Shown piece after piece: positions 1 through 7,875 of a DNA stretch of 37,206 bases. The stretch spans positions 1 through 37,206 of the forward strand of contig JAWXCB010000034.1 of assembly GCA_034440455.1 (NCBI GenBank), read 5' to 3'. The notes under the pieces are model-generated. The model did not search any database. It was not told the DNA's origin and worked only from the letters and a program-made list of their open reading frames with translations. A program made the position numbers and the translations under genes. Source of the DNA: JAWXCB01 sp034440455. Lineage in GTDB: Bacteria > Bacteroidota > Bacteroidia > Chitinophagales > CAIOSU01. Within the stretch, counting starts at the first letter, position 1. The number at the start of each line of letters is the position of its first letter.

Positions 1-171
1 AAGTTGTCAATTGTGGCTCCTATCACCGTAGAACAAAGGTATCAAATTCAGGCGCTGGTTGTCGCTGAACACACTCCAACTGAAATTGCAAAGACTATTA
101 GTAAATGCAAGTCGGTAGTCAGTTTTGCTGTTTCTCCGCAAATCTCCGCACCCTTTTTTACTTTCCGCGTA
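1..171 (+). pseudogene. IS30-family transposase fragment (N-terminal HTH only)
   Basis: Frame +1 from base 1 encodes an N-terminal helix-turn-helix like that of IS30 transposases: TVEQRYQIQALV, then TEIAKTISKCKSVVS, corresponding to the family pattern of 'EQR..I..L...G.s..EIA..l..s.stIs'. After about residue 41 (near base 123) the homology stops and the frame ends at a TAA at 169-171. No DDE catalytic core follows, so this is a remnant. The reading frame is open to the left edge, so the 5' end lies outside the window. The assignment rests on the short HTH alone and is moderate. Confidence 0.55.
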
Positions 172-500
172 CAATAATTCAAAATCAACACGCGGCTTTT
201 ATTTTTTCTGCACCGGGGTTTAAAAAGGTGCCTTCCTTTCCCTGAAAAGGAACGCAAATTTTAAAAAGGCGGAACCGGTTGCTTCCTGATGAAGCCGGAA
301 TTCAAAAAGGGAGACCGGTTTTTTAAGAAGTGCGTCCCTTTTTGGGAGAGGGGCAAAGGGTTTTCACGTTCGGAGTCATTTCCCCCCAAATCCTGTCCCC
401 GGATTTTGAAAGCCGCCTCACTTTTTTCATGCATTTCGCACAACCGGGGTATTTTTTCTCCCCTTATATTTTCGCGGTTTTTAGTATACAGCCCCTGCTT
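172..500. other. Intergenic stretch without a recognisable gene
   Basis: No convincing coding signal on either strand. Open frames of 60-129 codons exist, but their products are of unnatural composition and show no domain. The stretch contains several C-rich and T-rich runs and lies downstream of fmt (minus strand), so it may hold the fmt 3' end. I see no clear terminator. Confidence 0.5.
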
Positions 501-1409
501 TCACTTCTTGCTCATCCCGCGCAAAAACTCCTCGATACTCATTCTCTTTTTTCCTTCTAATTGCACTTCTTTGGGAATGATGAAGCCATCGGGCGTGGTG
601 ATTTTTAAATCTTTTTCAGAGAATAAAAATGTGCCCGCAGGCATATCGGGCGTTTTGAAAAACTTCGTTGCGCGATAAATCTTAAACACTTTGCCATCAA
701 GCATTGTCCACGCACCGGGGTGGGGCGAAAGTCCGCGGATGAAGTTGAACACCTCCACCGCAGATTGCTGCCAGTTGATTTGGCAACCTTCGCGCGTGAG
801 CTTGGGCGCAACCTTGCTTGAGATTGTTTGCGACTGTTTTAAGGCGGGCGCTTCCTCTTTTTCAATCGCCTGCACGGTTTTTAAAATCAACGCTGCGCCA
901 AGGTGCATCATGCGGTCGTGCAACTCACCCGCAGTTTCATCCATGCTGATAGGAATTTTTTCCTGGAAGATGATTTTGCCCGTATCAATTTCTTTCTCGA
1001 TAAAAAAAGTGGTGACGCCTGTTTCCGGTTCGCTATTGATGATTGCCCAATTAATCGGAGCAGCTCCGCGATAGTCGGGCAGCAGAGAGCCATGCAGGTT
1101 AATCGTTCCCAATTTCGGCAAACCCCAAACTGCTTCGGGCAACATGCGAAACGCAACCACCACTTGCAAGTCAGGTTTCAGCGATTTCAATTCATCAAGA
1201 AACTGTGGGTCTTTCAGCTTCACGGGCTGCAACGCGTTCAGGTTGTTTGCAACGGCAAATTGCTTCACGGCAGATTGGGTAATGTGCAATCCTCTGCCAG
1301 CGGGCTTATCGGGCGCGGTGATAACGCCCACCACATCAAAGCCGTTCTTCACTAAAATTTCTAATGAAGGAACAGCGAAATCAGGAGAACCCATGAAGAC
1401 TATTCTCAC
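501..1409 (-). CDS. fmt: Methionyl-tRNA formyltransferase
   Basis: Transfers a formyl group from 10-formyl-tetrahydrofolate to the amino group of initiator Met-tRNA. At 302 codons it has normal family length. It starts with the typical MRIVFMGSPDFAVPSL, contains the formyltransferase catalytic stretch NLHGSLLPDYRGAAPI (Asn/His of the active site) and the downstream GVTTFFIEKEIDTG segment, and ends with the small C-terminal beta domain (about residues 205-300). The ATG start at 1409 is supported by the alignment of the first strand of the Rossmann-like fold. It ends with TGA. No peptide deformylase gene is next to it; the upstream neighbour on the same strand is the NamZ-like gene, 134 bases away, so co-transcription is possible but unproven. 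Confidence 0.95.
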   Translation of the reverse strand: MRIVFMGSPDFAVPSLEILVKNGFDVVGVITAPDKPAGRGLHITQSAVKQFAVANNLNALQPVKLKDPQFLDELKSLKPDLQVVVAFRMLPEAVWGLPKLGTINLHGSLLPDYRGAAPINWAIINSEPETGVTTFFIEKEIDTGKIIFQEKIPISMDETAGELHDRMMHLGAALILKTVQAIEKEEAPALKQSQTISSKVAPKLTREGCQINWQQSAVEVFNFIRGLSPHPGAWTMLDGKVFKIYRATKFFKTPDMPAGTFLFSEKDLKITTPDGFIIPKEVQLEGKKRMSIEEFLRGMSKK

Positions 1410-1543
1410 GTTGCTATATATTTAAAGTTTAAGGTTTAAAATCCCACTTGCGCGTTTGCATTGAGGATTGAGAAGGGAGATGCGCTGGCATTGAGTGCAG
1501 GACAGGGGGATGATGATTTAGTTTCAAGTTTAAACTTTTAACT

Positions 1544-2770
1544 TCATTCGAAATCAGCGTAGAGCAGATACTTCATCCGCACGTTTTTAAACTGCTCCAA
1601 TTCAAGCATCCAGCTTGCTCTTATTTCATCTTCGCTTTTTCCTTGCTCAATTTGTTTTTGCAATTCGGTAGTGCCTGTGAGTTTGGTAAAGAATGGTGTA
1701 AAGAATTTTTCCTTATTGGGAAATTTTTGATAGAACTCGATGAGCCATTCAAGGTTCAAGGATTTTCTTTTTAAGAAATAATCGCGTTGTAAAGTGGAGA
1801 GGTCAATGCCTTTGCACTGCACATCTTTCAGCGGAGGTTCTTTTGCGCCTTCCATACTTTTCGGAGTGAAGGTGAATGTTCCGGCAGCAAAATCAGGATG
1901 CCCGATAATTTGAAAAGGCTTGTCCGTGCCGCGCCCCACGCTCACAGGCGTACCTTCAAAAAAACAGAGAGAAGGGTAGAGGTACATCGCGGTCATGTTC
2001 GGCAAATTGGGCGAAGGCTTCACGCGCACCTTGTACAACATCGAGTGGTCATAGTTTTCGCAGGCAATCACGGTGAGTTTGCACTGCGCTCCGTTCTTGA
2101 GCCACTTTTCACCGTTGAGCATTTTCGCATATTCGCCAATCGTCATTCCATGCACCACCGGCACAGGATGCATTCCCACAAATGAGCGATAAGCAGTATC
2201 AAGCACCGGACCATCAATATAAAAGCCATTGGGATTTGGGCGGTCAAGCACAATCAACTCTTTGTCGTTTTCCGCGCAGGCTTCCATCACGAAATGAAGC
2301 GTGGAGATGTAAGTGTAAAAGCGCGCGCCCACATCTTGAATATCAAACACGAGCACATCAAGGTCGTTTAAGTTTTCAGACGTTGGTTTTTTATTGTTGC
2401 CATAAAGCGAAACAAGGGGCAAGCCTGTTTTCTCATCAATGCCGCTTTTCACTTTCTCGCCCGCATCAGCCGTGCCACGAAAGCCGTGTTCAGGTGTAAG
2501 AATTTTCTTAACGGAAATTTTTAGTTTCAGCAGTGAGTCAACGAGATGAGTTTCTTTGTAAGGCGCACCCACCAAAGAAGTTTGATTCACCACCATTCCC
2601 ACGTTTTTTCCTTTCAGCTTTTCCAGATATTGGTCGAAGCGTTCAGCGCCCACAACGATAGGCTTAGTTTGTGGTTGTTCTTGCTGCTCTAAAGGTTTTT
2701 GTTCAGCATTAATACACGCGGTGAGAAGAAACCCAAGCGAGAAACACAGCAGGAATTTGAGTCCGTTCAT
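1544..2770 (-). CDS. DUF1343 / NamZ-like exo-beta-N-acetylmuramidase lipoprotein
   Basis: 408-codon protein of the DUF1343 family, whose characterised member NamZ releases N-acetylmuramic acid from non-reducing ends of peptidoglycan fragments. A signal peptide with lipobox (FLLTAC, Cys19) predicts export and lipidation. Family hallmarks visible in order: VGMVVNQTSLVG, LTPEHGFRG, DAGEKV, PLVSLYG, DVLVFDIQDVGARFYTYI, VLDRPNPNG, GRGTDKPFQ and a C-terminal R-containing segment. The ATG at 2770 precedes a clean signal peptide. Its likely role is periplasmic cell-wall recycling. Muramidase function is inferred from the family, not from sequence-specific residues proven here. Confidence 0.85.
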   Translation of the reverse strand: MNGLKFLLCFSLGFLLTACINAEQKPLEQQEQPQTKPIVVGAERFDQYLEKLKGKNVGMVVNQTSLVGAPYKETHLVDSLLKLKISVKKILTPEHGFRGTADAGEKVKSGIDEKTGLPLVSLYGNNKKPTSENLNDLDVLVFDIQDVGARFYTYISTLHFVMEACAENDKELIVLDRPNPNGFYIDGPVLDTAYRSFVGMHPVPVVHGMTIGEYAKMLNGEKWLKNGAQCKLTVIACENYDHSMLYKVRVKPSPNLPNMTAMYLYPSLCFFEGTPVSVGRGTDKPFQIIGHPDFAAGTFTFTPKSMEGAKEPPLKDVQCKGIDLSTLQRDYFLKRKSLNLEWLIEFYQKFPNKEKFFTPFFTKLTGTTELQKQIEQGKSEDEIRASWMLELEQFKNVRMKYLLYADFE

Positions 2771-2888
2771 TTCTGTTTATCTTGCTGGCGAAATTACCGT
2801 TTGGAGTTTACAGTTGACAGTTTGCAGTTTTCAGTTAGTTCGATGTAAGTCATAAAACGAATAGAGAAAAGCTGCGTTGAGACAACTT

Positions 2889-2915
2889 CAAACTCCAAAC
2901 TCCAAACTCCAAACT
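2889..2915. repeat. 7-bp tandem repeat (CAAACTC, about 3.9 copies)
   Basis: Three exact CAAACTC units and a fourth ending in CAAACT lie directly before the probable TTG start of the permease gene at 2916. The preceding 2795-2835 region also has related imperfect 'cagtttg/ggagttt' units. A longer open frame reads through the tract from a TTG at 2877, but the encoded residues look unlike any permease N-terminus. Confidence 0.7.
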
Positions 2916-4136
2916 TTGAGCATCGAGCGCTTCATCGCCCGCAAAATTCTCTTCAACGCGCCTAAATCTTTTTCGCGCTACATCGTTTCTATTGCCATTG
3001 TGGCGGTAGCGTTGAGTTTGTCGGTGATGATTGTTGCAACAGCATTAGTGAATGGCTTTCAGCAGGAAATCAGTTCAAAAGTGTTTGGCTTCTGGGGGCA
3101 TATCCACATCACCAAATACGGCTTTGGAAAATCATTTGAAGATAATCCTGTTTCTATCAATCAAACCTTTTACCCTTCGCTTGATACGATGGAGAACGTG
3201 CATCATGTGCAAGTATTCGCCAACAAAGCAGGTATTATTAAAACTCCCGACCAGATTGAAGGCATTATTTTAAAAGGAGTTGGAAAAGATTTCGACTGGG
3301 ATTTTTTCGACAAATATTTAGTGAGAGGAAATGTTTTCAGCGCGGCTGATACGAGCATCGCGCGCGACATTCTTATTTCAGGGCAAACTGCCAGCCGCTT
3401 AAAAATTGACACAGGCAATGTGGTGAATGTTTACTTCATCCAGTCGCCCCCTCGTGTGAGAAGGCTGCGTGTTTGCGGTATTTATAATTCAGGGTTGGAG
3501 GAATATGATAAATATTATGCGCTGGTGGACATCCGCCAAATCCAGCGGCTGAATGATTGGGATGATACGCTTGTGAGCGGCTTTGAAGTCTATCTTGATG
3601 ATGTGGATTTGTTGCAACAAACAGCGGATGATGTTTATTACGAAAGATTGCCGCCCGAACTTACCGCGCAAACCATCAAAGAGATTTATCCGAACATCTT
3701 TGATTGGCTTGCATTGCAGAACATGAATGAAATCATTATTCTTGTTCTGATGGCGCTGGTTGCGGCAATCAACATGATTACTTGTTTGCTTATTTTGATT
3801 TTGGAACGCACGAACATGGTAGGCATCCTCAAGGCGCTTGGCGCTGATGACGGTTCGGTACGAAAAATATTTCTCTACAAAGCATCCTACATTCTCTTGT
3901 TTGGGTTGCTTGCAGGAAACATCTTCGGCATCGGCATTTGTCTTGCCCAGAAATATTTTCAATTCATCCGCCTGCCCGAAGAATCCTATTACGTTTCGAT
4001 TGCGCCCGTAGCGATTGATTGGATTGCGATTCTGCTTTTAAATGCCGCCACGTTTGCCGTTTGCATCGCTGCATTGTTTATTCCTGCGATAATAGCCGGA
4101 AGAATTACTCCGGTGAAGGCGATAAGGTTTCAGTAA
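2916..4136 (+). CDS. LolC/LolE-type lipoprotein-releasing ABC transporter permease (FtsX/MacB-like)
   Basis: About 406-residue inner-membrane protein with the LolC/E layout: N-terminal SIERFIARKIL, a first transmembrane helix (roughly residues 22-46, ending in NGFQQEI), a large periplasmic MacB-like core domain, and three C-terminal helices (about residues 275-400), including the FtsX-type ERTNMVGILKALGA coupling segment that contacts the ATPase. It should work with an LolD-like ATPase to release outer-membrane lipoproteins; no ATPase gene is in the window. I chose TTG at 2916 because the in-frame residues before it are encoded by a 7-bp tandem repeat; an alternative TTG start lies at 2877. 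The final VKAIRFQ is typical of the family C-terminus. Confidence 0.85.
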   Translation: MSIERFIARKILFNAPKSFSRYIVSIAIVAVALSLSVMIVATALVNGFQQEISSKVFGFWGHIHITKYGFGKSFEDNPVSINQTFYPSLDTMENVHHVQVFANKAGIIKTPDQIEGIILKGVGKDFDWDFFDKYLVRGNVFSAADTSIARDILISGQTASRLKIDTGNVVNVYFIQSPPRVRRLRVCGIYNSGLEEYDKYYALVDIRQIQRLNDWDDTLVSGFEVYLDDVDLLQQTADDVYYERLPPELTAQTIKEIYPNIFDWLALQNMNEIIILVLMALVAAINMITCLLILILERTNMVGILKALGADDGSVRKIFLYKASYILLFGLLAGNIFGIGICLAQKYFQFIRLPEESYYVSIAPVAIDWIAILLLNAATFAVCIAALFIPAIIAGRITPVKAIRFQ

Positions 4137-4336
4137 ATATTAGAATTTAAACTACTTGCATAGGGCAATCAAAGAATTTTGCAACAGCATCTCGTTTACG
4201 TTGAAAATTACTATTAACCGTTACTCAAAATTGTGCATGATTTCTTTTGAAAGAAAATAGTAGTTGCTTGCCGTCAGTTGAAAACACCTGCCAGAGGCAA
4301 AGAGTCTTAGTATTTTTGAAATACAGCAAATCGCAA

Positions 4337-5793
4337 ATGAATTTATTGCAGAAACTTTTTGGCTCATCAGGGTCAAAGACCGTGATAGAATTTCCGGAAG
4401 AACATTCTTTGATAACTGCATATAATAAAACCCGCAACAGGGAGGCTCATCACAGCGCCTGCCTGGCTCCTTCTGTCAATATGATTTTTCGGAAGATGGC
4501 ACCGTAAGGGTGTGCTGCCACAATCGTGAAAACCTGCCCGGTATTTATCCTGAGAAGACAATCCATGAATTATGGCATGGTGGGGATGCCGTTTTGTTCA
4601 GGCAGAAAATGAAGGAGTTTCAATTCCTCTCAGGCTGTTGAGGCTGCGCCCGTGATTATGACCGTGGCCGGTTTGAGGGTATGCCCGCTAAGCATTTTGA
4701 CAGCCTGCCCAGTCATAGCACCCATCCTACCATGATGGAGTTTTTGCTCAGCAACACCTGCAATCCGGAGTGCATCATGTGCTGTGGTGAGCTGTCATCT
4801 TCCCTCCGCACCAAGCGCGAGAAGCTGCCGCTACAGAAAAGCCCCTACGGAAAGGAGTTTATCAATCAGATACAGGAGTTTATCCCGTATTTGAAGGAAA
4901 CAAGATTCAGCAGTTCGGGCGAAGCTTTTTTGATCCATCTGAATTTCGAATTAGGGGAGTCGCTCATAGAAAAAAATCCAGAATGACTCATTGTGGTGCA
5001 AACCAATGGAACCATCATGAACGCCCGCGTCAGGGATTTCCTGGTACGCGGCAATTTTAAGATCGGTGTTTCCGTTGATTCGTTGAAAAAGGATGTATAT
5101 GAATCCATCCGGCTCAACGCTTCCTTTGACCGAGTGATGGAAAACATCCGCTATTTTGCCGACTACAGCGCCAGACGTAACAAAACTTTAACCATTTCCA
5201 TCTGCGTGATGAGGCAGAATTGGTGGGAACTTCCCGACTTCATCAATTTCAGCAACAGCATTGGCGCGATGGCCACTTTTCATAAAGTGATGACACCCCT
5301 GCAATACGCCATTCATAATCTGCCGCAAGCTGCCATACAGCATATCTATGATGAATTGTCGGCTTATCAGTTTCCTACAGGAAGCATGATTGAACGCACG
5401 AACAAGGAGCATTATGAAAATTATACTTCTTTATTATGTGCATGGTCAAAAGATGCCGGCTGGCGGCAGCAGCAGGAACCCGCTGACTTGCAAAAGCTCA
5501 CTATAGCGGAGTTGTTGAATCATTTCACTTCCAACCTGAGGACATACATCCTTGAGCAAAATATGATCGAAAAGGACAGAGGCTTTCTGATCCAAACATC
5601 TGAAAAAAGAATTAACAATGTGTTAGGCTTGTTTGAAAATGATCAGCTAAGAAAAGCATGGTTGTTACTGCTATGCGCCATCCCGATGCCAAACATTTTT
5701 CCTGCCATAAAAAACCTGACTACGGAAAAACTGTATGAGCTATCCCTGATCCGTATCAAAGACAATCAGCAGGATACTTTTCTCACTCAGTAA
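4337..5793 (+). pseudogene. Radical SAM protein gene, broken by one frameshift and two in-frame TGA codons
   Basis: Read with repairs, this is a roughly 485-codon radical SAM protein of a type common in Bacteroidota. The first segment (MNLLQKLF to ACLAPSVNM) is in the frame of 4337. Within the T run at about 4486-4490 one base appears missing, because the continuation SEDGTVRVCCHNR is in the next frame. It runs on through IHELWHGGD to a CxxC site interrupted by TGA at 4639-4641. Then follow FEGMPAKHFDSLPS, MMEFLLSNTCNPECIMC with the CxxxCxxC cluster site, and a second TGA at 4984-4986, just before VVQTNGT. After that the frame is open to 5793. The product substrate is unknown. No peptide precursor gene is adjacent. 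It is a decaying gene or a sequencing artefact. Confidence 0.75.
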
Positions 5794-5868
5794 GAAATGC
5801 TGGTTTGAAGAGTTTGTAATTTTAACGATTTAATGTCGGAGAAAGCAATGTTGGAAATGGCGTTGAGG

Positions 5869-5982
5869 TCAGCCGATTTTTACAGACCGTGTTGCTTTTC
5901 GTGCCTGAATTTTTTGGAAGACACGGACTCCGGCAAGGGCAAACATTCCTAACCATGAAACCAATAAAGCAATGCCTATCAT
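5869..5982 (-). CDS. Possible 37-residue single-span membrane protein
   Basis: In the 349-base gap between the radical SAM remnant and gldC, the minus strand holds an ATG-TGA frame of 37 codons. It encodes a hydrophobic N-terminal segment (MIGIALLVSWLGMFALAGV) followed by a basic tail (RVFQKIQARKATRSVKIG). This one-helix, positive-inside arrangement is typical of genuine bacterial small proteins. I do not recognise a family. There is no clear ribosome-binding site, which is uninformative in this phylum. The rest of the gap holds nothing else I can support. Confidence 0.35.
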   Translation of the reverse strand: MIGIALLVSWLGMFALAGVRVFQKIQARKATRSVKIG

Positions 5983-6142
5983 CTGGTTTTTTGAAATATT
6001 TTACGTAGTTACTTAAGCAAATGTTGCCGGGTTGATAGGTGGAGTCACTTTAAAGCAAAGTCATGCAAAGTAAAGCCCGTATTAGAAACGATTCATTTCT
6101 TTTAAACGAAAATAGTGGTTGCTTTGCAGCAGAATACAGAAA

Positions 6143-6490
6143 ATGACAAACGAAAACACTTCTGAAATACGCCTGAAAGTGCAGTTAGATGCGCAGAAAC
6201 TTCCCGAACGCATCACGTGGGAAGCAACTGAAACGGGCCAAGGCGAGCAAGACAGCAAAGCCTTCATGCTTTCTATTTGGGATGACAAAGACAAATCTTC
6301 GCTGCGCATTGACCTTTGGACAAAAGACATGCGCATGGATGATATGACGCGGCATTTCATTCAAACGCTTATCAGCATGGCGCAGACGTATGAAAAGGCA
6401 ACAGGCGCAAAAGAGGTAGCTGCGGAAATGAAGAAATTCTGCGACTCGCTCACCATTAAAATCAATAGTCAGTTTAAAGAAGGCGCATAG
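6143..6490 (+). CDS. gldC: GldC, gliding motility / T9SS-associated protein
   Basis: 115-codon cytoplasmic protein of the GldC family. Recognisable stretches are SEIRLKVQLD near the start, AFMLSIWDDKDKSSLRIDLWTKDM in the middle (given in part: LSIWDDKDK and LRIDLWTKDM), and FIQTLISMAQTYEKATG followed by a helical C-terminus ending FCDSLT. The start is ATG at 6143, because the longer frame begins upstream at a TTG with eight unrelated residues. In gliding flavobacteria GldC is accessory to the Gld/T9SS machinery. It also occurs in non-gliding members, so it does not prove motility here. It fits the two T9SS cargo proteins found further along the window. Confidence 0.88.
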   Translation: MTNENTSEIRLKVQLDAQKLPERITWEATETGQGEQDSKAFMLSIWDDKDKSSLRIDLWTKDMRMDDMTRHFIQTLISMAQTYEKATGAKEVAAEMKKFCDSLTIKINSQFKEGA

Positions 6491-6591
6491 ACTTTGTGAA
6501 TTATCATTATTTTGTCAAATTATCTTTCATGCAAATTGGCGTGCAACTATCCAGCGTTCTGGAGTTATCCAACTAATTAAACCAACCGTCT

Positions 6592-7284
6592 ATGAAGCTC
6601 CGCATCCTGTTAGTAGAAGACGAAAAGAATATCCAGGAAGCTATTCGCGTCAATCTCGAAATGGAAGATTACGAAGTGGAAGTAGCAATGAACGGACAAC
6701 AGGCATTGAAGAAATTTAAAGAGCAGCGTTTCAATCTCGTGATTCTTGACATTATGATTCCTGAACTGGATGGCTATGCGGTGTGCGAGAAAATCCGCCT
6801 TGAAAATATGGATATCCCTATTTTATTTCTCACGGCAAAAGATACTTCGGCTGATAAAATCAAGGGACTGAAGTTGGGCGCTGATGATTATGTAACGAAG
6901 CCGTTTAATCTTGAAGAAGTGTTGCTGCGTGTGCAGGTGCTTGTGAAACATAGTGTGAAAGGAACAAAAGAAGAGTCCACGATTAAGACTTACAGGTTTG
7001 ACGGGAATGAAGTGAATCTCGCCACCTTTGAAGCGATAGGCGTGAATGGCGCAATCAAACTCACAAAGAAAGAAGCGCAACTGTTAAAGTTAATGATTGA
7101 CCACAAAAATCAGGTTGTTTCCCGTCAGCAGATTTTACAGTATGTGTGGGGCTATGATATTTATCCATCCACGCGCACCATTGATAACTTCATTCTTTCC
7201 TTCCGCAAATACTTTGAGAAGGATGCAGGCAACCCGCGCCACTTCCATTCCGTGCGCGGAGTAGGGTATAAGTTTACAGACTAA
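6592..7284 (+). CDS. OmpR/PhoB-family response regulator
   Basis: 230 codons: receiver domain (about residues 1-120) with the acidic pair in LLVEDE, phospho-acceptor Asp53 in LVILDIMIPELDG, the conserved Thr in LFLTAKD and Lys in VTKPF. A winged-helix DNA-binding domain follows (about 130-230), with LTKKEAQLLKLM and VWGYD...TRTIDNFILSFRK, ending in VRGVGYKFTD. It acts as a phosphorylation-controlled transcription factor. No sensor kinase gene lies in the window on either side, so it is an orphan here. Its TAA stop is also the first three bases of a MITE-like repeat (7282-7375), so the element abuts the gene end exactly. Confidence 0.95.
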   Translation: MKLRILLVEDEKNIQEAIRVNLEMEDYEVEVAMNGQQALKKFKEQRFNLVILDIMIPELDGYAVCEKIRLENMDIPILFLTAKDTSADKIKGLKLGADDYVTKPFNLEEVLLRVQVLVKHSVKGTKEESTIKTYRFDGNEVNLATFEAIGVNGAIKLTKKEAQLLKLMIDHKNQVVSRQQILQYVWGYDIYPSTRTIDNFILSFRKYFEKDAGNPRHFHSVRGVGYKFTD

Positions 7285-7375
7285 GGGCATCTTTGAAAAC
7301 CTCTACCGTATATCCTCTCTAAATGGTGAGGGTAGGGTGAGGCTATAAAAAAGTAAGTTTTTAGAGATGCCCTTA
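7282..7375. repeat. MITE-like element, 94 bp, terminal inverted repeats
   Basis: Its ends are an exact 11-bp inverted repeat (TAAGGGCATCT), extending to 16 of 19 matches. Inside lies a degenerate version of the CTCTCC/GGAGAG palindrome and a GGGTGAGGCTATAAAAAAG stretch. The same order (end repeat, CTACC, palindrome, GGGTGAGG, ATAAAAAAG, end repeat) occurs at 10498-10594. No coding capacity. It fills the whole gap between the convergent response regulator and HxlR genes and may act as a terminator by folding. Confidence 0.7.
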
Positions 7376-7379
7376 AGTT

Positions 7380-7751
7380 TTACTTTTTCTGCAAGATGCG
7401 TTTCCGGTGTACTACGCCCCAATCTTTCAGCGCCATCATCACTGTTTCCAATGACCTTCCATAAGGAGTCAACTCATATTCCACCGTAACGGGTTTTGTG
7501 TCATAAACCGTGCGGGTAATCAGTTGGTTGATTTCTAAATCGCGCAGTTCTTTTGATAACATGCGGGCGGTGATGCGTGGTATTTCACGTTCCATTTCTT
7601 TGAAGCGTTTTTTCCCGAACATCAACGCTCCGATAATCGGCAGTTTCCATTTTCCGCTCAGAATGTAGAGCGTGTCGCGGATGGGCGTTATGAATTGCGA
7701 ACACTCAGATTCGCTGTGTTTTGGAAGGGAAGCAGCAGTTGTTTTTGCCAT
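7380..7751 (-). CDS. HxlR-family winged-helix transcriptional regulator
   Basis: 123 codons with the HxlR core: Cys near the N-terminus (ECSQFITPIRD), then LSGKWKLPIIGALMFGKKRFKEMEREI, ITARMLSKELRDLEINQLITRTVYD and a VEYELTPYGRSLETVM wing/helix end. HxlR regulators are small dimeric repressors or activators, several of which sense thiol-reactive or redox stress through the N-terminal cysteine. It is divergent from a YceI-family gene, and twin palindromes in the shared 124-base spacer look like its operator. Autoregulation and control of the YceI gene are therefore the simplest inference. The ATG at 7751 matches family N-termini. Confidence 0.92.
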   Translation of the reverse strand: MAKTTAASLPKHSESECSQFITPIRDTLYILSGKWKLPIIGALMFGKKRFKEMEREIPRITARMLSKELRDLEINQLITRTVYDTKPVTVEYELTPYGRSLETVMMALKDWGVVHRKRILQKK

Positions 7752-7768
7752 GTGGTGTTAGTTGTTGC

Positions 7769-7800
7769 TATACCGGAGTATAGTGATATACTTTGGTATA
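7769..7800. promoter_or_regulatory. Twin palindromic operator, two TATAC-N4-GTATA sites
   Basis: TATACCGGAGTATA (7769-7782) and TATACTTTGGTATA (7787-7800) are each perfect 5+5 inverted repeats with a 4-base centre. Their centres are 18 bp apart, so two dimers would sit slightly under two turns apart. They lie 18-49 bases upstream of hxlR and about 76-107 bases upstream of yceI. Known HxlR-type operators are comparable A/T-rich inverted repeats. Confidence 0.65.
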
Positions 7801-7828
7801 GTGATTACGAATGTATAGCAGATGTACA

Positions 7829-7836
7829 TAAGTTTG
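7829..7836 (+). promoter_or_regulatory. Bacteroidota -7 box (TAAGTTTG) for the first YceI gene
   Basis: Exact match to TAnnTTTG, 40 bases before the ATG at 7876. No clear -33 TTTG is present at the ideal spacing. The second YceI gene has the identical octamer upstream, which supports function. Confidence 0.45.
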
Positions 7837-7875
7837 CAATGTTAATTCATTTTTTAAAAACAAAAAAACAGTACA

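Noticed and set aside
289..678. 129-codon forward ORF next to fmt
   Set aside because: Its second half is antisense to the well-supported fmt gene and its composition is not protein-like; no domain.
2889..2915. CRISPR-like array
   Set aside because: The repeat unit is only 7 bp with no spacers; no cas gene and no array anywhere in the window.
4639..4986. Selenocysteine or reassigned TGA in the radical SAM gene
   Set aside because: TGA ends several intact genes here (fmt, sppA, hemA), so it is not reassigned. The same gene also has a frameshift, which makes decay or error simpler. Kept only as a testable point in the findings.
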